The notes beneath the pieces are model-generated. The model worked only from the letters and a program-made list of their open reading frames with translations, had not been told where the DNA came from and did no database searches. The translations under genes and the position numbers were made by a program. 36,851 bases of DNA from NCBI GenBank assembly GCA_026125665.1, contig JAHCKS010000046.1:1-36851 (forward strand). Reading direction: 5' to 3'. Positions 10,658-19,425 of this stretch are shown here, in pieces (the first letter of the stretch is position 1; each line of letters opens with the position of its first letter). The DNA comes from Rubrivivax sp. GTDB taxonomy: Bacteria; Pseudomonadota; Gammaproteobacteria; Burkholderiales; Burkholderiaceae_C.

Positions 10658-11733
10658 TGCATGAACCTCCGCATCGCCAGCCCGCAGGCCGTGAGGTAGG
10701 ACGGCGCCTCGCGCCGCAGCCTGCCTTCGCGCACGCTGGAGCCCAGTTGCATGTGCTCGAACGGGTTGACCACGTTCGAGGCGAAGCCGGTGAGGTCGGT
10801 GACGCGGTCCTTCAGTCCGGGCAGCGTGGCCGTGCCGCCGGCCAGCATCACGTAGTGCACCTTGTGATGCGGCGTGCTGGTGAAGAAGTACTGCAGCGCG
10901 CGACCGATCTCCTGGGAGAGGCTGTCGACGAAGGGTCCGAGAATCGCCGCCTCGTAGTCCTCGGGCAGGTCGCCGGACAGCTTCTTGTGCTCGGCTTCCT
11001 CGAACGAGAAGCCGTACTGGCGGCTGATGAGCTGCGTGAGCTGGGCGCCGCCGAAGGCCTGGTCGCGGTCGTACAGAAGGTCGTCGTCCCGCAGGACCTT
11101 GAGGCTCGTCGTGTCGGCGCCGATCTCGAACAGCGCCACAAGAGCGTCGCGCCCCTCGTTCGGCAGGCTCGCGACGACGCGGCTCATGGCCAGGCGGGAC
11201 GCGTGCGACTCGATGTCCAGCACGACCGGCTTCAGGCCGGCGGCTTCCGCCAGACCCTGGCGGTCCTGCACGCGGTCCTTGCGGCTGGCGGCGATCAGCA
11301 CCTCGACGTCGCCGGCCGAAGTCGGGCTCGGGCCGATGACGCAGAAGTCCAGGCTCACCTCGTCGAGCGAGAAGGGGATGTACTGGTTGGCCTCGCTTTC
11401 GACCTGCAGCTCCATCTCCTCTTCGCGCAGGCCGGCGGGCAGCATGATCTTCTTCGTGATGACGGCCGACTGCGGCATGGCCATGACGACGTTCTTCGTC
11501 TTCGTGCCGCTCTTCTGCACGACGCGCCGCACGGCGCCAGCGACCTCGTCGAACTTCTCGATCTGGCCGTCGGTGATCCAGCCCTTCTCGAACGGCTCGG
11601 AGGCGAAGCGCTCGAGCACGAAGTCGCCGGATTTGCTCTGCGCGAGCTCCACCAGCTTGACGCTGGACGAGCTGATGTCCAGGCCGATCATCGCGGGGTG
11701 CTTGCGCCCCAGCAGCGTGTCCAGAAAGCCCAA
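10654..11733 (-). CDS. pilM: Type IV pilus assembly ATPase-like protein PilM
   Basis: Actin-like cytoplasmic protein of the pilus alignment complex; it binds ATP and the PilN tail. Motifs: IGLDISSSSVKLVELAQ (phosphate-1 loop), NVVMAMPQSAVITKKI, ALVALFEIGADTTSLKVL (phosphate 2) and YVMLAGGTATLPGLKDRV (adenosine site). I place the start at the TTG at 11733, because AAGGAG lies 8 nt upstream and the resulting protein (359 residues) has the family length and begins close to LGRKHPAMIGLD. A GTG at 11742 touches the same Shine-Dalgarno and is too close; the ATG at 11790 would add an unrelated leader. First gene of pilMNOPQ, divergent from the PBP1A gene. Confidence 0.93.
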   Translation of the reverse strand: MGFLDTLLGRKHPAMIGLDISSSSVKLVELAQSKSGDFVLERFASEPFEKGWITDGQIEKFDEVAGAVRRVVQKSGTKTKNVVMAMPQSAVITKKIMLPAGLREEEMELQVESEANQYIPFSLDEVSLDFCVIGPSPTSAGDVEVLIAASRKDRVQDRQGLAEAAGLKPVVLDIESHASRLAMSRVVASLPNEGRDALVALFEIGADTTSLKVLRDDDLLYDRDQAFGGAQLTQLISRQYGFSFEEAEHKKLSGDLPEDYEAAILGPFVDSLSQEIGRALQYFFTSTPHHKVHYVMLAGGTATLPGLKDRVTDLTGFASNVVNPFEHMQLGSSVREGRLRREAPSYLTACGLAMRRFMQ

Positions 11734-11823
11734 CTCGATCACTCCTTGGGCCGCCCGGGAGGTGCCGGCGACCCTGTCCGCCGTGCCCACCCTCCCGTCA
11801 CGGCTTGTTAAGAAGTTACTTCA

Positions 11824-11852
11824 ATGCTAGCAGTAAACCCCTTGTGGTCCAA
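11824..11852 (-). promoter_or_regulatory. Candidate pilM operon promoter
   Basis: On the minus strand TTGGAC (11852-11847) and TAGCAT (11829-11824) are separated by 17 bp, inside the only AT-rich part (about 11805-11860) of the 361-bp gap between pilM and the PBP1A gene. Predicted leader about 85 nt. The match is moderate and alternatives exist in the same stretch (TTTACT with TTCTTA). The rest of the gap, 11853-12062, is GC-rich with no gene visible. Confidence 0.35.
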
Positions 11853-12062
11853 AGAAAAACGGCCGGTCAGCGGTAAGGGGTCGTTGCTGCGGGCCGACGT
11901 GCGCGGGGTGGATTGAAACAACCTCCGCCGGTGCTGGCGCGCGGGCGTGGCGGGCACGAGCCAGGGGCACGTGGAGGACTTCACGGCGCCCCCAGGGCGC
12001 GGACGGGGCCCCCGCCGGTCGACGTGTGCCGCGGCGCGGGGCGCCCGGCGAGGGCCCCTTCC

Positions 12063-12068
12063 TATAAT
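12063..12068 (+). promoter_or_regulatory. -10 element of the PBP1A gene promoter
   Basis: A perfect TATAAT stands 26 nt before the PBP1A start codon, with an AGGGGA ribosome-binding site between. No recognisable -35 lies 16-18 bp upstream. Confidence 0.45.
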
Positions 12069-12094
12069 CGCCGCTCCCTGCGCAGGGGACCCTC

Positions 12095-14464
12095 ATGGCC
12101 CACGACGAGCCCGAGCCCCATTCCAAGTCCGCTGCCTCGGGGGGCCGCGGGCCGGCCTGGCTGCGCGCCGGTGCCCGGTGGGCGGCCTGGGCCCTGGGCG
12201 GGCTGGGGGCGGGCGCGCTGGTCGTGCTGCTGCTGGTGGGCATCTCGCTCGCCGTGGCCTACCCGAACCTGCCGGAGGTTTCCGCCCTCACCGACTACCG
12301 GCCGAAGCTGCCGATGCGCGTGTTCTCGGCCGATGGCGTGCAACTGGGTGAGTTCGGCGAGGAGCGTCGGCACTTCACGCCCATCGCCGACATCCCGCAG
12401 GTGATGAAGGATGCCGTGCTCGCCGCCGAGGACACGCGCTTCTACCAGCACAGCGGCGTCGACTTCAAGGGCGTGCTCCGCGCGGCGCTGGAGAACCTGC
12501 GCGATGCACGCAGCCAGGGCGCCTCGACCATCACGATGCAGGTGGCGCGCAACTTCTACCTCTCCACGGAGAAGACCTTCACGCGCAAGATCTACGAGAT
12601 CCTGCTGGCGCTGAAGATCGAGAGCCTGCTCACGAAGGACCAGATCCTCGAGCTGTACATGAACCAGATCTTCCTCGGGCAGCGGGCGAACGGCTTCGCC
12701 GCCGCGGCGGAGATCTACTTCGGCAAGAAGCTCAGGGACCTGACGATCGCCGAGTCGGCGATGCTGGCCGGCCTGCCGAAGGCGCCGTCGGCCTACAACC
12801 CGGTCAACAACGAGAAGCGGGCGACAGCGCGCCAGCGCTACATCATCGACCGCATGTTCGAGGCCGGCTTCATCACCGAGGGCCAGCACGAGCAGGCGCT
12901 GGCCGAGCCGCTTCGCTACCGCATCGCCAGCGACGCGCTGGCGCACTCGGAGTTCGTCGCCGAGGCGGCGCGCCAGCTCGTCTATGCGCAGTACGGCGAC
13001 GAGGCCTACACGCGCGGGCTGAACGTGCACGTCACGGTCAGCGCCGCCGAGCAGGCGGTCGCCTGGCGGGCGCTCAGGCGCGGCCTCATCGACTACGAGC
13101 TGCGGCAGGTGTACCGCGGCCCCGAAGCCTTCGTCGACCTGCCGGCCGACGCCGCCAAGCTCGATGCGCGGGTCGCCGACGCGCTGGCGGACTACCCGGA
13201 CAACGGCGAGCTGCGCGCCGCGGTCGTGCTCGAGGCCTCGCCGCGCAAGGTCGTGGCGATGCTCGGCAACGGCGAGTCGATCACCGTCACCGGCGAAGGC
13301 CTGCGGCCGGTGACCTCGGGCCTGGCCGAACGCGCCGGCGCGACCAAGCGCATCCGCCGCGGTGCCGTCGTGCGCGCGCTGAAGGGCGCCCGCGGCGCCT
13401 GGTCGCTGAGCCAGCTGCCCGAGGTGCAGGGCGCCGTCGTCGCGCTCGACCCGCGCACCGGCGCGCTGCGCGCGCTGGTCGGCGGCTTCGACTTCGGCAA
13501 GACGAAGTTCAACCGTGCCACGCAGGCGTGGCGGCAGCCCGGCTCGAGCTTCAAGCCGTTCATCTACTCGGCGGCGCTGGAGGCCGGCTTCACGCCGGCG
13601 ACGGTGGTCAACGACGCGCCGCTCTTCTTCGACGCCGCCGAAACGGGCAGCCAGCCCTGGGAGCCGAAGAACTACGACAACGAATTCGCGGGCCCGTTGC
13701 CGCTGCAGACGGCGCTGGCCCGTTCGAAGAACATGGTGTCGATCCGTGTGCTGCAGTACATCACGCCGTACCGTGCGCAGCAGTGGCTGCCGGCATTCGG
13801 CTTCGCGCCGGAGAAGCACCCGCCGTTCCTGACGATGGCGCTGGGTGCCGGTTCGGTGACGCCGCTGCAGATGGGCGTTGCGTACAGCGTGTTCGCCAAC
13901 GGCGGCTACCTCGTGCAGCCGACGCTGATCCAGCGCATCACCGACCACAAGGGCAAGCTGCTGCTCGAGGTGAAGCCGCCCGAGCTCGACGAGAGCATGC
14001 GCTCGCTGCCGGCGCGCAACGCCTTCGTGATGACGAGCCTGCTGCAGGAAGTGGCGCGCTCGGGCACGGCGGCGCGCGCCAGCGCCACCCTGAAGCGCCC
14101 CGACATCTTCGGCAAGACGGGCACGACGAACGACTCGATGGATGCGTGGTTCGCCGGTTTCCACCCGACGCTGACGGCGGTGGTGTGGATCGGTCACGAC
14201 TCGCCGAAGAAGCTCGGCTCCAACGAGACGGGCGGTGGCCTGGCGTTGCCGGTGTGGATCGAGTACATGCAGTACGCGCTGCGCGGGGTGCCGCAGGCGA
14301 CGCTGACGCCGCCCCCCGGTGTGGCCGGCGAGGGCGGGTACTGGATGTTCGAGGAGTTCACCGGCGGTCGCGGCGTCATCAGCCTCGGCCTGGACGACCC
14401 GCTGCCGCCGAAGGTGCCTTCGACCGAGGAGCGCAGCAGCATCCTCGACCTGTTCCGCCGCTAA
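12095..14464 (+). CDS. mrcA: Penicillin-binding protein 1A (bifunctional murein polymerase)
   Basis: A class A PBP of 789 residues: it polymerises glycan strands and cross-links them at the outer face of the inner membrane. One membrane anchor lies at about residues 28-53. The glycosyltransferase (GT51) domain has Glu112 in AAEDTRFYQH, GASTITMQVARNFYLS, and ELYMNQIFLGQRANGF. After an OB-like insert comes the transpeptidase domain with the SxxK box at Ser484 (SSFK), SKN at 544-546 and KTGTT at 674. The ATG has AGGGGA a few bases upstream. The divergent arrangement with pilM is conserved in beta- and gammaproteobacteria. The gene is complete, with all catalytic residues present. The symbol ponA is also in use. 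Confidence 0.96.
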   Translation: MAHDEPEPHSKSAASGGRGPAWLRAGARWAAWALGGLGAGALVVLLLVGISLAVAYPNLPEVSALTDYRPKLPMRVFSADGVQLGEFGEERRHFTPIADIPQVMKDAVLAAEDTRFYQHSGVDFKGVLRAALENLRDARSQGASTITMQVARNFYLSTEKTFTRKIYEILLALKIESLLTKDQILELYMNQIFLGQRANGFAAAAEIYFGKKLRDLTIAESAMLAGLPKAPSAYNPVNNEKRATARQRYIIDRMFEAGFITEGQHEQALAEPLRYRIASDALAHSEFVAEAARQLVYAQYGDEAYTRGLNVHVTVSAAEQAVAWRALRRGLIDYELRQVYRGPEAFVDLPADAAKLDARVADALADYPDNGELRAAVVLEASPRKVVAMLGNGESITVTGEGLRPVTSGLAERAGATKRIRRGAVVRALKGARGAWSLSQLPEVQGAVVALDPRTGALRALVGGFDFGKTKFNRATQAWRQPGSSFKPFIYSAALEAGFTPATVVNDAPLFFDAAETGSQPWEPKNYDNEFAGPLPLQTALARSKNMVSIRVLQYITPYRAQQWLPAFGFAPEKHPPFLTMALGAGSVTPLQMGVAYSVFANGGYLVQPTLIQRITDHKGKLLLEVKPPELDESMRSLPARNAFVMTSLLQEVARSGTAARASATLKRPDIFGKTGTTNDSMDAWFAGFHPTLTAVVWIGHDSPKKLGSNETGGGLALPVWIEYMQYALRGVPQATLTPPPGVAGEGGYWMFEEFTGGRGVISLGLDDPLPPKVPSTEERSSILDLFRR

Positions 14465-14466
14465 CG

Positions 14467-14483
14467 GGCCGGCGAGGCCGGCC
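14467..14483. terminator. GC hairpin between convergent PBP1A gene and cyaY
   Basis: GGCCGGC and GCCGGCC form a 7-bp stem with a 3-nt loop directly after the PBP1A stop codon and 23 bp beyond the cyaY stop. No T tract; possibly bidirectional. Confidence 0.35.
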
Positions 14484-14506
14484 GCCGTTACGTCAGAACC
14501 AGGCGG

Positions 14507-14875
14507 TCAGAAGACGAGCTCGCGGCCGCCCTGCGCGCTCGCCTGGCGCGAGAGCATCTGCAGCAGCTCGTGCCCGTCGCGCGTGTCGCGCCAGCAGCGG
14601 CCGTCCCAGCCGTAGTGGAAGCCGCCGGCGCGCGCCGCCACCCACATCTCGTGCAGCGGCGGCTGCGTGTTGACGACGATCCTGCTGCCGTCGGGGAACA
14701 CCAGCTCGAGCAGGCCGCCCGTGCGGTGCGTGTCGACGTCGATGACGTCTTCCTGCAGCCAGCGATCGCATGCGGCCTCGACGCGAGCGAGCAGGGCCTC
14801 GGTCTCGCGCCGGTACTGGGCGTCGGTCAGTGCAACCCGCTGCGGGGGAGTGGTGGCCGGGGCAGGGGTGCTCAC
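14507..14875 (-). CDS. cyaY: Iron donor protein CyaY (bacterial frataxin)
   Basis: Frataxin homologue of about 122 residues that binds iron and modulates IscS-dependent iron-sulfur cluster assembly. Family features: DAQYRRETEALLARVEAACDRW (acidic helix 1), the strands ELVFPDGSRIVVNTQPPLHEMWVA, and FHYGWDGRCWRDTRDGHELLQML. The start is placed at the GTG at 14875; an ATG five codons upstream (14890) is also possible but touches the divergent lptM start. The pairing cyaY / lptM-lysA, head to head, is a standard proteobacterial arrangement. Confidence 0.94.
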   Translation of the reverse strand: MSTPAPATTPPQRVALTDAQYRRETEALLARVEAACDRWLQEDVIDVDTHRTGGLLELVFPDGSRIVVNTQPPLHEMWVAARAGGFHYGWDGRCWRDTRDGHELLQMLSRQASAQGGRELVF

Positions 14876-14881
14876 TAGAAT
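14876..14881 (+). promoter_or_regulatory. -10-like TAGAAT in front of lptM
   Basis: TAGAAT ends 7 nt before the lptM ATG, which would place the transcription start on or next to the start codon. No Shine-Dalgarno is present between them. No clear -35 was seen at 17 bp. Confidence 0.35.
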
Positions 14882-14888
14882 GCCTCGC

Positions 14889-15095
14889 ATGAATCGCAAT
14901 GCCGGGCGCCGCAGCAGTGTATCGGGGCGCTCGGCGTGTGCCGCCGCCATGGTCTTGGCCGTGGGAGGGGGGTGGGCCGCGGCCGGCTGCGGGCAGAAGG
15001 GTCCGCTCGTGCTGCCCGGTGCCTCGGCTGCTCCGGCGGCGACGGCGGCATCCCGGCCCGCGGCGACGGGCCCGGCCTCGGCGCCCGCACGATGA
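14889..15095 (+). CDS. lptM: Small lipoprotein LptM (YifL family)
   Basis: A 68-residue lipoprotein. The signal region ends in AAAGC with Cys34, followed by GQKGPLVLP, the hallmark of the LptM/YifL family (usual form CGQKGPLYLP). In Escherichia coli LptM assists disulfide formation and maturation of the LptD-LptE outer-membrane LPS translocon. The rest is a low-complexity Ala/Pro tail. The ATG at 14889 lacks a ribosome-binding site; a second in-frame ATG at 14949 would leave a very short signal. The gene overlaps lysA by 4 bases (ATGA), the usual lptM-lysA pairing. Confidence 0.85.
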   Translation: MNRNAGRRSSVSGRSACAAAMVLAVGGGWAAAGCGQKGPLVLPGASAAPAATAASRPAATGPASAPAR

Positions 15096-16402
15096 GCGCG
15101 CAAGACGTCGCGGGCGCCGTCACCAGCCGCTCGCTGCCCGGTGCGCCGCACCTCGCGTGGCGCGACGAGGAGCTCGTGCTCGAGGGGCATGCGCTCGCCG
15201 AGCTGGCGCGGCGCTTCGGCACCCCGCTGTACGTGTACTCGCGCGCGGCGATGCGCACCGCACTCGCCGCCTATGCACGGGCGCTCGCGGGCCGCCGGCA
15301 TCTCGTGTGCTACGCGATGAAGGCGAACTCGAACCTCGCCGTGCTGCAGACCTTCGCTGCGGCCGGCTGTGGCTTCGACATCGTTTCCGCGGGCGAGCTG
15401 GCGCGTGTGCTCGCCGCCGGGGGCCGGGCGTCGCGCACCGTCTTCTCGGGTGTCGGCAAGCGCCGTGGCGAGATGGCCACCGCGCTCGAGGCCGGCGTGC
15501 GCTGCTTCAACGTCGAGAGCGTCGGCGAGCTGCAGGTCCTGGATGAAGTGGCCCGCGCACACGGTGTGCGCGCGCCGGTCAGCCTGCGCGTCAACCCCGA
15601 TGTCGACGCCGGCACGCACCCCTACATCTCCACCGGCCTGAAGAGCAACAAGTTCGGCGTCGCGCACGCCGAGGCGCTGGCCACGTACCGCCGCGCGGCG
15701 GAGCTGCCGGGCCTGCGCGTCGAAGGCATCGACAGCCACATCGGCTCGCAGATCACGCAGGTCGAGCCGTACCTCGACGCACTGGACCGGCTGCTCGATC
15801 TCGTCGAGGCGGTGGAGGCCGAGGGCATCCCGCTGCACCACGTCGATGTCGGCGGCGGGCTCGGCATCACCTACACCGACGAGGCGCCGCCGGCGGCCGA
15901 CGTGCTCGTGTCGCGGCTGCTGGCGCGCATGGACGCGCGCGGCCACGGCCACCGCGAGGTGCTGCTCGAGCCCGGCCGCTCGCTGGTGGGCAACGCCGGC
16001 GTGCTGGTGACCGAGGTGCTGTACCTGAAGCCCGGCGAGGTGACGAACTTCTGCATCGTCGATGCGGCGATGAACGACCTCACCCGGCCGGCGCTGTACG
16101 ACGCCTACATGGCCATCGAGCCCTGCGTGGTGCGTCGCCACCTTCCGCCGCGGCGCTGGGACGTCGTCGGGCCGGTGTGCGAGTCGGGCGACTGGCTCGG
16201 CCGCCAGCGTGATCTGGCCGTGCACGTGGGCGACCACCTTGCCGTGCTGTCGGCCGGAGCCTACGGCATGGCGATGGCGAGCAACTACAACACGCGGCCG
16301 CGGGCGGCCGAGGTGATGGTCGACGGCGACGCCGTGCACCTGGTGCGAGAGCGCGAGCGGGTGGCTGAGCTCTTCGCCGGCGAGCGGCTCATCGAGACCT
16401 GA
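15092..16402 (+). CDS. lysA: Diaminopimelate decarboxylase
   Basis: PLP enzyme catalysing the last step of lysine synthesis, meso-diaminopimelate to lysine. The protein has 436 residues. The PLP lysine is Lys77 in CYAMKANSN. Other alanine-racemase-fold motifs are HIGSQITQ, VDVGGGLGI (phosphate loop) and EPGRSLVGNAG; the C-terminal domain has AAMNDLTRPALY and CESGDWLG, whose Cys comes from the partner subunit in the family. The ATG at 15092 overlaps the lptM stop (ATGA), so translation is probably coupled; the frame is open further upstream only inside lptM. Confidence 0.97.
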   Translation: MSAQDVAGAVTSRSLPGAPHLAWRDEELVLEGHALAELARRFGTPLYVYSRAAMRTALAAYARALAGRRHLVCYAMKANSNLAVLQTFAAAGCGFDIVSAGELARVLAAGGRASRTVFSGVGKRRGEMATALEAGVRCFNVESVGELQVLDEVARAHGVRAPVSLRVNPDVDAGTHPYISTGLKSNKFGVAHAEALATYRRAAELPGLRVEGIDSHIGSQITQVEPYLDALDRLLDLVEAVEAEGIPLHHVDVGGGLGITYTDEAPPAADVLVSRLLARMDARGHGHREVLLEPGRSLVGNAGVLVTEVLYLKPGEVTNFCIVDAAMNDLTRPALYDAYMAIEPCVVRRHLPPRRWDVVGPVCESGDWLGRQRDLAVHVGDHLAVLSAGAYGMAMASNYNTRPRAAEVMVDGDAVHLVRERERVAELFAGERLIET

Positions 16403-16406
16403 GCCG

Positions 16407-16423
16407 CCCGCGCGAGCCGCGGG
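16407..16423. terminator. Hairpin between convergent lysA and the ABC transporter operon
   Basis: CCCGCG and CGCGGG form a 6-bp stem with a 5-nt loop, 4 bp after the lysA stop and 28 bp beyond the stop of the dppF-like gene. No T tract in either direction. Confidence 0.3.
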
Positions 16424-16451
16424 TGGGCGCAGGGCGGCGGCCGGTGGCGCC

Positions 16452-17459
16452 CTAGATCCGCCCTTCCTCCACGGCGTGGCAGGCCACGCGCGCGCCCTGG
16501 ATCTCCTTCAGTGCCGGCCGTTCGGCCGAGCAACGTGCGTTCGCGTGCGGGCAGCGCGGATGAAAGGCGCAGCCGCTCGGCGGATTCAGCGGGTTGGGCA
16601 CCTCGCCCTGCACCGGCGTGCGCTGGCGGCCGGTCATGTGGATGTCGGGAATGGCGTCCAGCAGCATGCGGGTGTACGGGTGCCGCGGCCGCGCGAAGAG
16701 CGCACCCTTGTCCGCGATCTCCACGAGCCGGCCGAGGTACATCACGCCGACTTCGTCGGCGACGTGGCGCACGACGGCCAGGTTGTGCGAGATGAAGAGG
16801 TACGTGAGGCCGCGGCTCTTCTGCAGGTCCTTCATGATGTTGAGGACCTGTGCCTGCACCGAGACGTCGAGTGCCGAGGTCGGCTCGTCGCAGACGAGGA
16901 ACTCCGGCTGCGTGGCGAGCGCGCGCGCGATGCTGATGCGCTGGCGCTGCCCGCCGCTGAACTGGTGCGGGAACTTCTCGGCGTCCGCCGGCGCCAGGCC
17001 GACGCTCTCCAGCAGCTCGCCGACGCGTGCGTGCAGCGCGTCGTCGCCGCCGGCCAGGCCGTGCTCGAGCAGCGGCTCGCCGACGATCTGCAGCACCTTC
17101 CAGCGCGGGTTCAGGCTCGCGTAGGGGTCCTGGAAGATCATCTGCATGCGCCGGCGCAGCGTGCGCAGTTCGGTGCCGGCGAGGTCGGCGGTGCGCTGGC
17201 CGCCGAAGACGACCTCGCCGCGCGTGGGCGTGTACAGGCCGACGAGCAGCCGCGCCACGGTGCTCTTGCCGCAGCCCGACTCGCCCACCAGCGCCAGCGT
17301 CCTGCCCTTCTCGATGGCGAACGACACGCCGTCCACCGCATGCACGAACTGCCGAGGCTTGCGCTCGACGACGCGGTTCAGCCAGGGCGCGGAGACGTCG
17401 AAGGTCTTCGCGAGGTCGCGCACCTCGACCAGCGTGCCGCCGCCCATGTCTCCACTCAT
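16452..17459 (-). CDS. dppF: Peptide ABC transporter ATP-binding protein, DppF/OppF type
   Basis: One of the two ATPases of a peptide/nickel-type importer, 335 residues. Walker A is [12 protein letters not shown], the Q-loop region is [14 protein letters not shown], the ABC signature is [10 protein letters not shown], Walker B is [12 protein letters not shown], and the switch His is in [10 protein letters not shown]. The C-terminal oligopeptide-transporter domain has [15 protein letters not shown] with its cysteines. The ATG at 17459 overlaps the dppD stop (ATGA). Last gene of a dppBCDF-like operon. Dpp and Opp types cannot be told apart by eye, so the symbol is provisional. Confidence 0.9.
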   Translation of the reverse strand: MSGDMGGGTLVEVRDLAKTFDVSAPWLNRVVERKPRQFVHAVDGVSFAIEKGRTLALVGESGCGKSTVARLLVGLYTPTRGEVVFGGQRTADLAGTELRTLRRRMQMIFQDPYASLNPRWKVLQIVGEPLLEHGLAGGDDALHARVGELLESVGLAPADAEKFPHQFSGGQRQRISIARALATQPEFLVCDEPTSALDVSVQAQVLNIMKDLQKSRGLTYLFISHNLAVVRHVADEVGVMYLGRLVEIADKGALFARPRHPYTRMLLDAIPDIHMTGRQRTPVQGEVPNPLNPPSGCAFHPRCPHANARCSAERPALKEIQGARVACHAVEEGRI

Positions 17460-18445
17460 GCCACCGCCACCTTGCGTTCCTCGACCCGCCAGCAGGCGGC
17501 GCGCGTCGCGCCGGCCGGCATCAGCTCGGGCCGTTCGCTGCGGCAGCGCTCCATCACCTGCGGGCAGCGCGGGTTGAACGCGCAGCCGCGCGGGATGGCG
17601 GTGAGGCGCGGCATCGCGCCCTCGATCTGCGCCAGGCGGTCGCGGTCCTCGTCCATGGCCGGGATCGATCCCATCAGGCCCACGGTGTAGGGGTGAGCCG
17701 GCACGTTGATGACGTCGTGCACCGGGCCGATTTCGGCGATGCGCCCGGCGTACATCACGGCCACGCGGTCGCAGGTTTCGGCGATGACGCCCATGTCGTG
17801 CGTCACGAGCATCACCGCCGCGCCGTGCTCCCTGCAAAGGCGCTTGAGCAGCGAGATGATCTGCGCCTGGATCGACACGTCGAGCGCCGTGGTCGGCTCG
17901 TCGGCGACGATGAGCTTGGGCTCGGCGGCGAGCGCGAGCGCGATGACGACGCGCTGGCGCATGCCGCCGGAGAACTGGTGCGGGTACTGGTCGATGCGCT
18001 GCTCGGCGGCCGGGATGCCCGTTTCCTGCAGCAGCCGGATGGCGCGCCGGCGCGCCTCGTCGGCGCTCACCGGCAGGTGTGTCTGGATGGTCTCTGTGAG
18101 CTGGCGGCCGATCGTGTACAGCGGGTTGAGCGAGGTGAGCGGGTCCTGGAAGATGGCGCCGATCTTGCGCCCGCGGATCGCACGCATCTGCTCGTGCGGC
18201 AGGTTGTCGATGCGCTGGCCTTCGAGACGGACCTCGCCGGCGGCAATGCGCCCCGGGGGTTCCAGCAGGCCGATGATGGCCGCGCCGGTGAGCGACTTGC
18301 CGGCGCCGGACTCGCCGACGACGCCGAGCACCTCGCCCGGGGCGATCGAGAACGAGATGTCGTCCAGGGCCAGCAGCGTGCCGCGCCGCGTGGGGAACTC
18401 CACGCGCAGGTTCTTCACTTCGAGCAGGGGGGAGGGGGCGTCCAT
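17456..18445 (-). CDS. dppD: Peptide ABC transporter ATP-binding protein, DppD/OppD type
   Basis: Second ATPase of the importer, 329 residues. Walker A is [11 protein letters not shown], then [16 protein letters not shown], the signature [10 protein letters not shown], Walker [13 protein letters not shown] and [10 protein letters not shown]. The C-terminal domain carries [15 protein letters not shown]. It follows the dppC-like gene by 9 bp and overlaps the dppF-like gene by 4 bases, so the two ATPases are probably made in equal amounts. The substrate is not readable from sequence. Confidence 0.9.
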   Translation of the reverse strand: MDAPSPLLEVKNLRVEFPTRRGTLLALDDISFSIAPGEVLGVVGESGAGKSLTGAAIIGLLEPPGRIAAGEVRLEGQRIDNLPHEQMRAIRGRKIGAIFQDPLTSLNPLYTIGRQLTETIQTHLPVSADEARRRAIRLLQETGIPAAEQRIDQYPHQFSGGMRQRVVIALALAAEPKLIVADEPTTALDVSIQAQIISLLKRLCREHGAAVMLVTHDMGVIAETCDRVAVMYAGRIAEIGPVHDVINVPAHPYTVGLMGSIPAMDEDRDRLAQIEGAMPRLTAIPRGCAFNPRCPQVMERCRSERPELMPAGATRAACWRVEERKVAVA

Positions 18446-18454
18446 CGCGGTGCT

Positions 18455-19396
18455 TCAACGCAGGCGGGGGTTGAGCGCGTCGCGCAACCAGTCGCCGAGC
18501 AGGTTCACGCTGAGCGCGATGAGCACGAGCATGACGCCCGGGAAGATGGTGATCCACCACTCGCCGGAGAACAGGAAGTCGTTGCCGATGCGGATCAGCG
18601 TGCCGAGGGACGGCGAGGTCGGCGGCACGCCGACGCCGAGGAACGACAGCGTCGCCTCGGTGAGGATGGCGGCCGCCACCTGGATGGTGGCCAGCACGAG
18701 CACCGGCCCCATGACGTTGGGCAGCACGTGACGGAACATGATGCGCCACGGCGCCACGCCGATGACCCGCGCCGCCTGCACGTACTCCTTGTGCCGCTCG
18801 ACCATCGTCGAGCCGCGCACCGTGCGCGCGTACTGCACCCAGCCCGAAAGCGCGATGGCGAAGATCAGCACGCCGAAGGCGAGCGTGTCGTGCGCGTTCG
18901 GGAACATCGCACGGCCGACCCCGTCGATCAGCAGCGCGATGAGGATCGACGGGAAGCTCAGCATCACGTCGCACACGCGCATGATGAAGGCGTCGATCTT
19001 GCCGCCGGCGAAGCCGGCGAGCAGGCCGAGCGCGACGCCGGCCACCACCGACAGCAGCACCGACGCCAGCCCCACGGCCAGCGAGATGCGCGCACCGTAG
19101 AAGAGGGCCGAGAGGATGTCGCGGCCCTGGTCGTCGGTGCCGAGCGGATAGCGCATCCGGCCCTCGGCGGCCCACGCCGGCGGCAGGCGTGCGTCGGCGA
19201 GGTTGAGCGAGGCCAGGTCGAAGGGGTTGTGCGGCGCCACCCACGGCGCGAAGGCGGCGCAGAAGACGCAGACGAAGGCGATGGCGGCGGCCAGCATCGC
19301 CACCGGCGAGGTCTTGAAGCTGTGCCAGACGTCGCCGTCGAAGAAGCGCTGCAACGCCGAAGGGGCCTTGGGTGCCGGGGTGGCCGAGGTGTTCAC
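18455..19396 (-). CDS. dppC: Peptide ABC transporter permease, DppC type
   Basis: Inner-membrane permease of 313 residues. It has an N-terminal cytoplasmic segment, one helix ([20 protein letters not shown]), then the DppC signature [24 protein letters not shown] and the BPD_transp_1 core with about five more helices. The EAA loop facing the ATPases is [24 protein letters not shown]. The start is GTG at 19396, 29 bp after the dppB stop; no strong Shine-Dalgarno is visible, but earlier codons in frame lie inside dppB and are not permease-like. Confidence 0.9.
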   Translation of the reverse strand: MNTSATPAPKAPSALQRFFDGDVWHSFKTSPVAMLAAAIAFVCVFCAAFAPWVAPHNPFDLASLNLADARLPPAWAAEGRMRYPLGTDDQGRDILSALFYGARISLAVGLASVLLSVVAGVALGLLAGFAGGKIDAFIMRVCDVMLSFPSILIALLIDGVGRAMFPNAHDTLAFGVLIFAIALSGWVQYARTVRGSTMVERHKEYVQAARVIGVAPWRIMFRHVLPNVMGPVLVLATIQVAAAILTEATLSFLGVGVPPTSPSLGTLIRIGNDFLFSGEWWITIFPGVMLVLIALSVNLLGDWLRDALNPRLR

Positions 19397-19425
19397 GGTC
19401 TCAGGGGAGCTGCAGTGCAGGTGCG

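Noticed and set aside
12062-14197. 711-codon open frame on the minus strand
   Set aside because: Antisense shadow of the PBP1A gene, with the same composition artefact.
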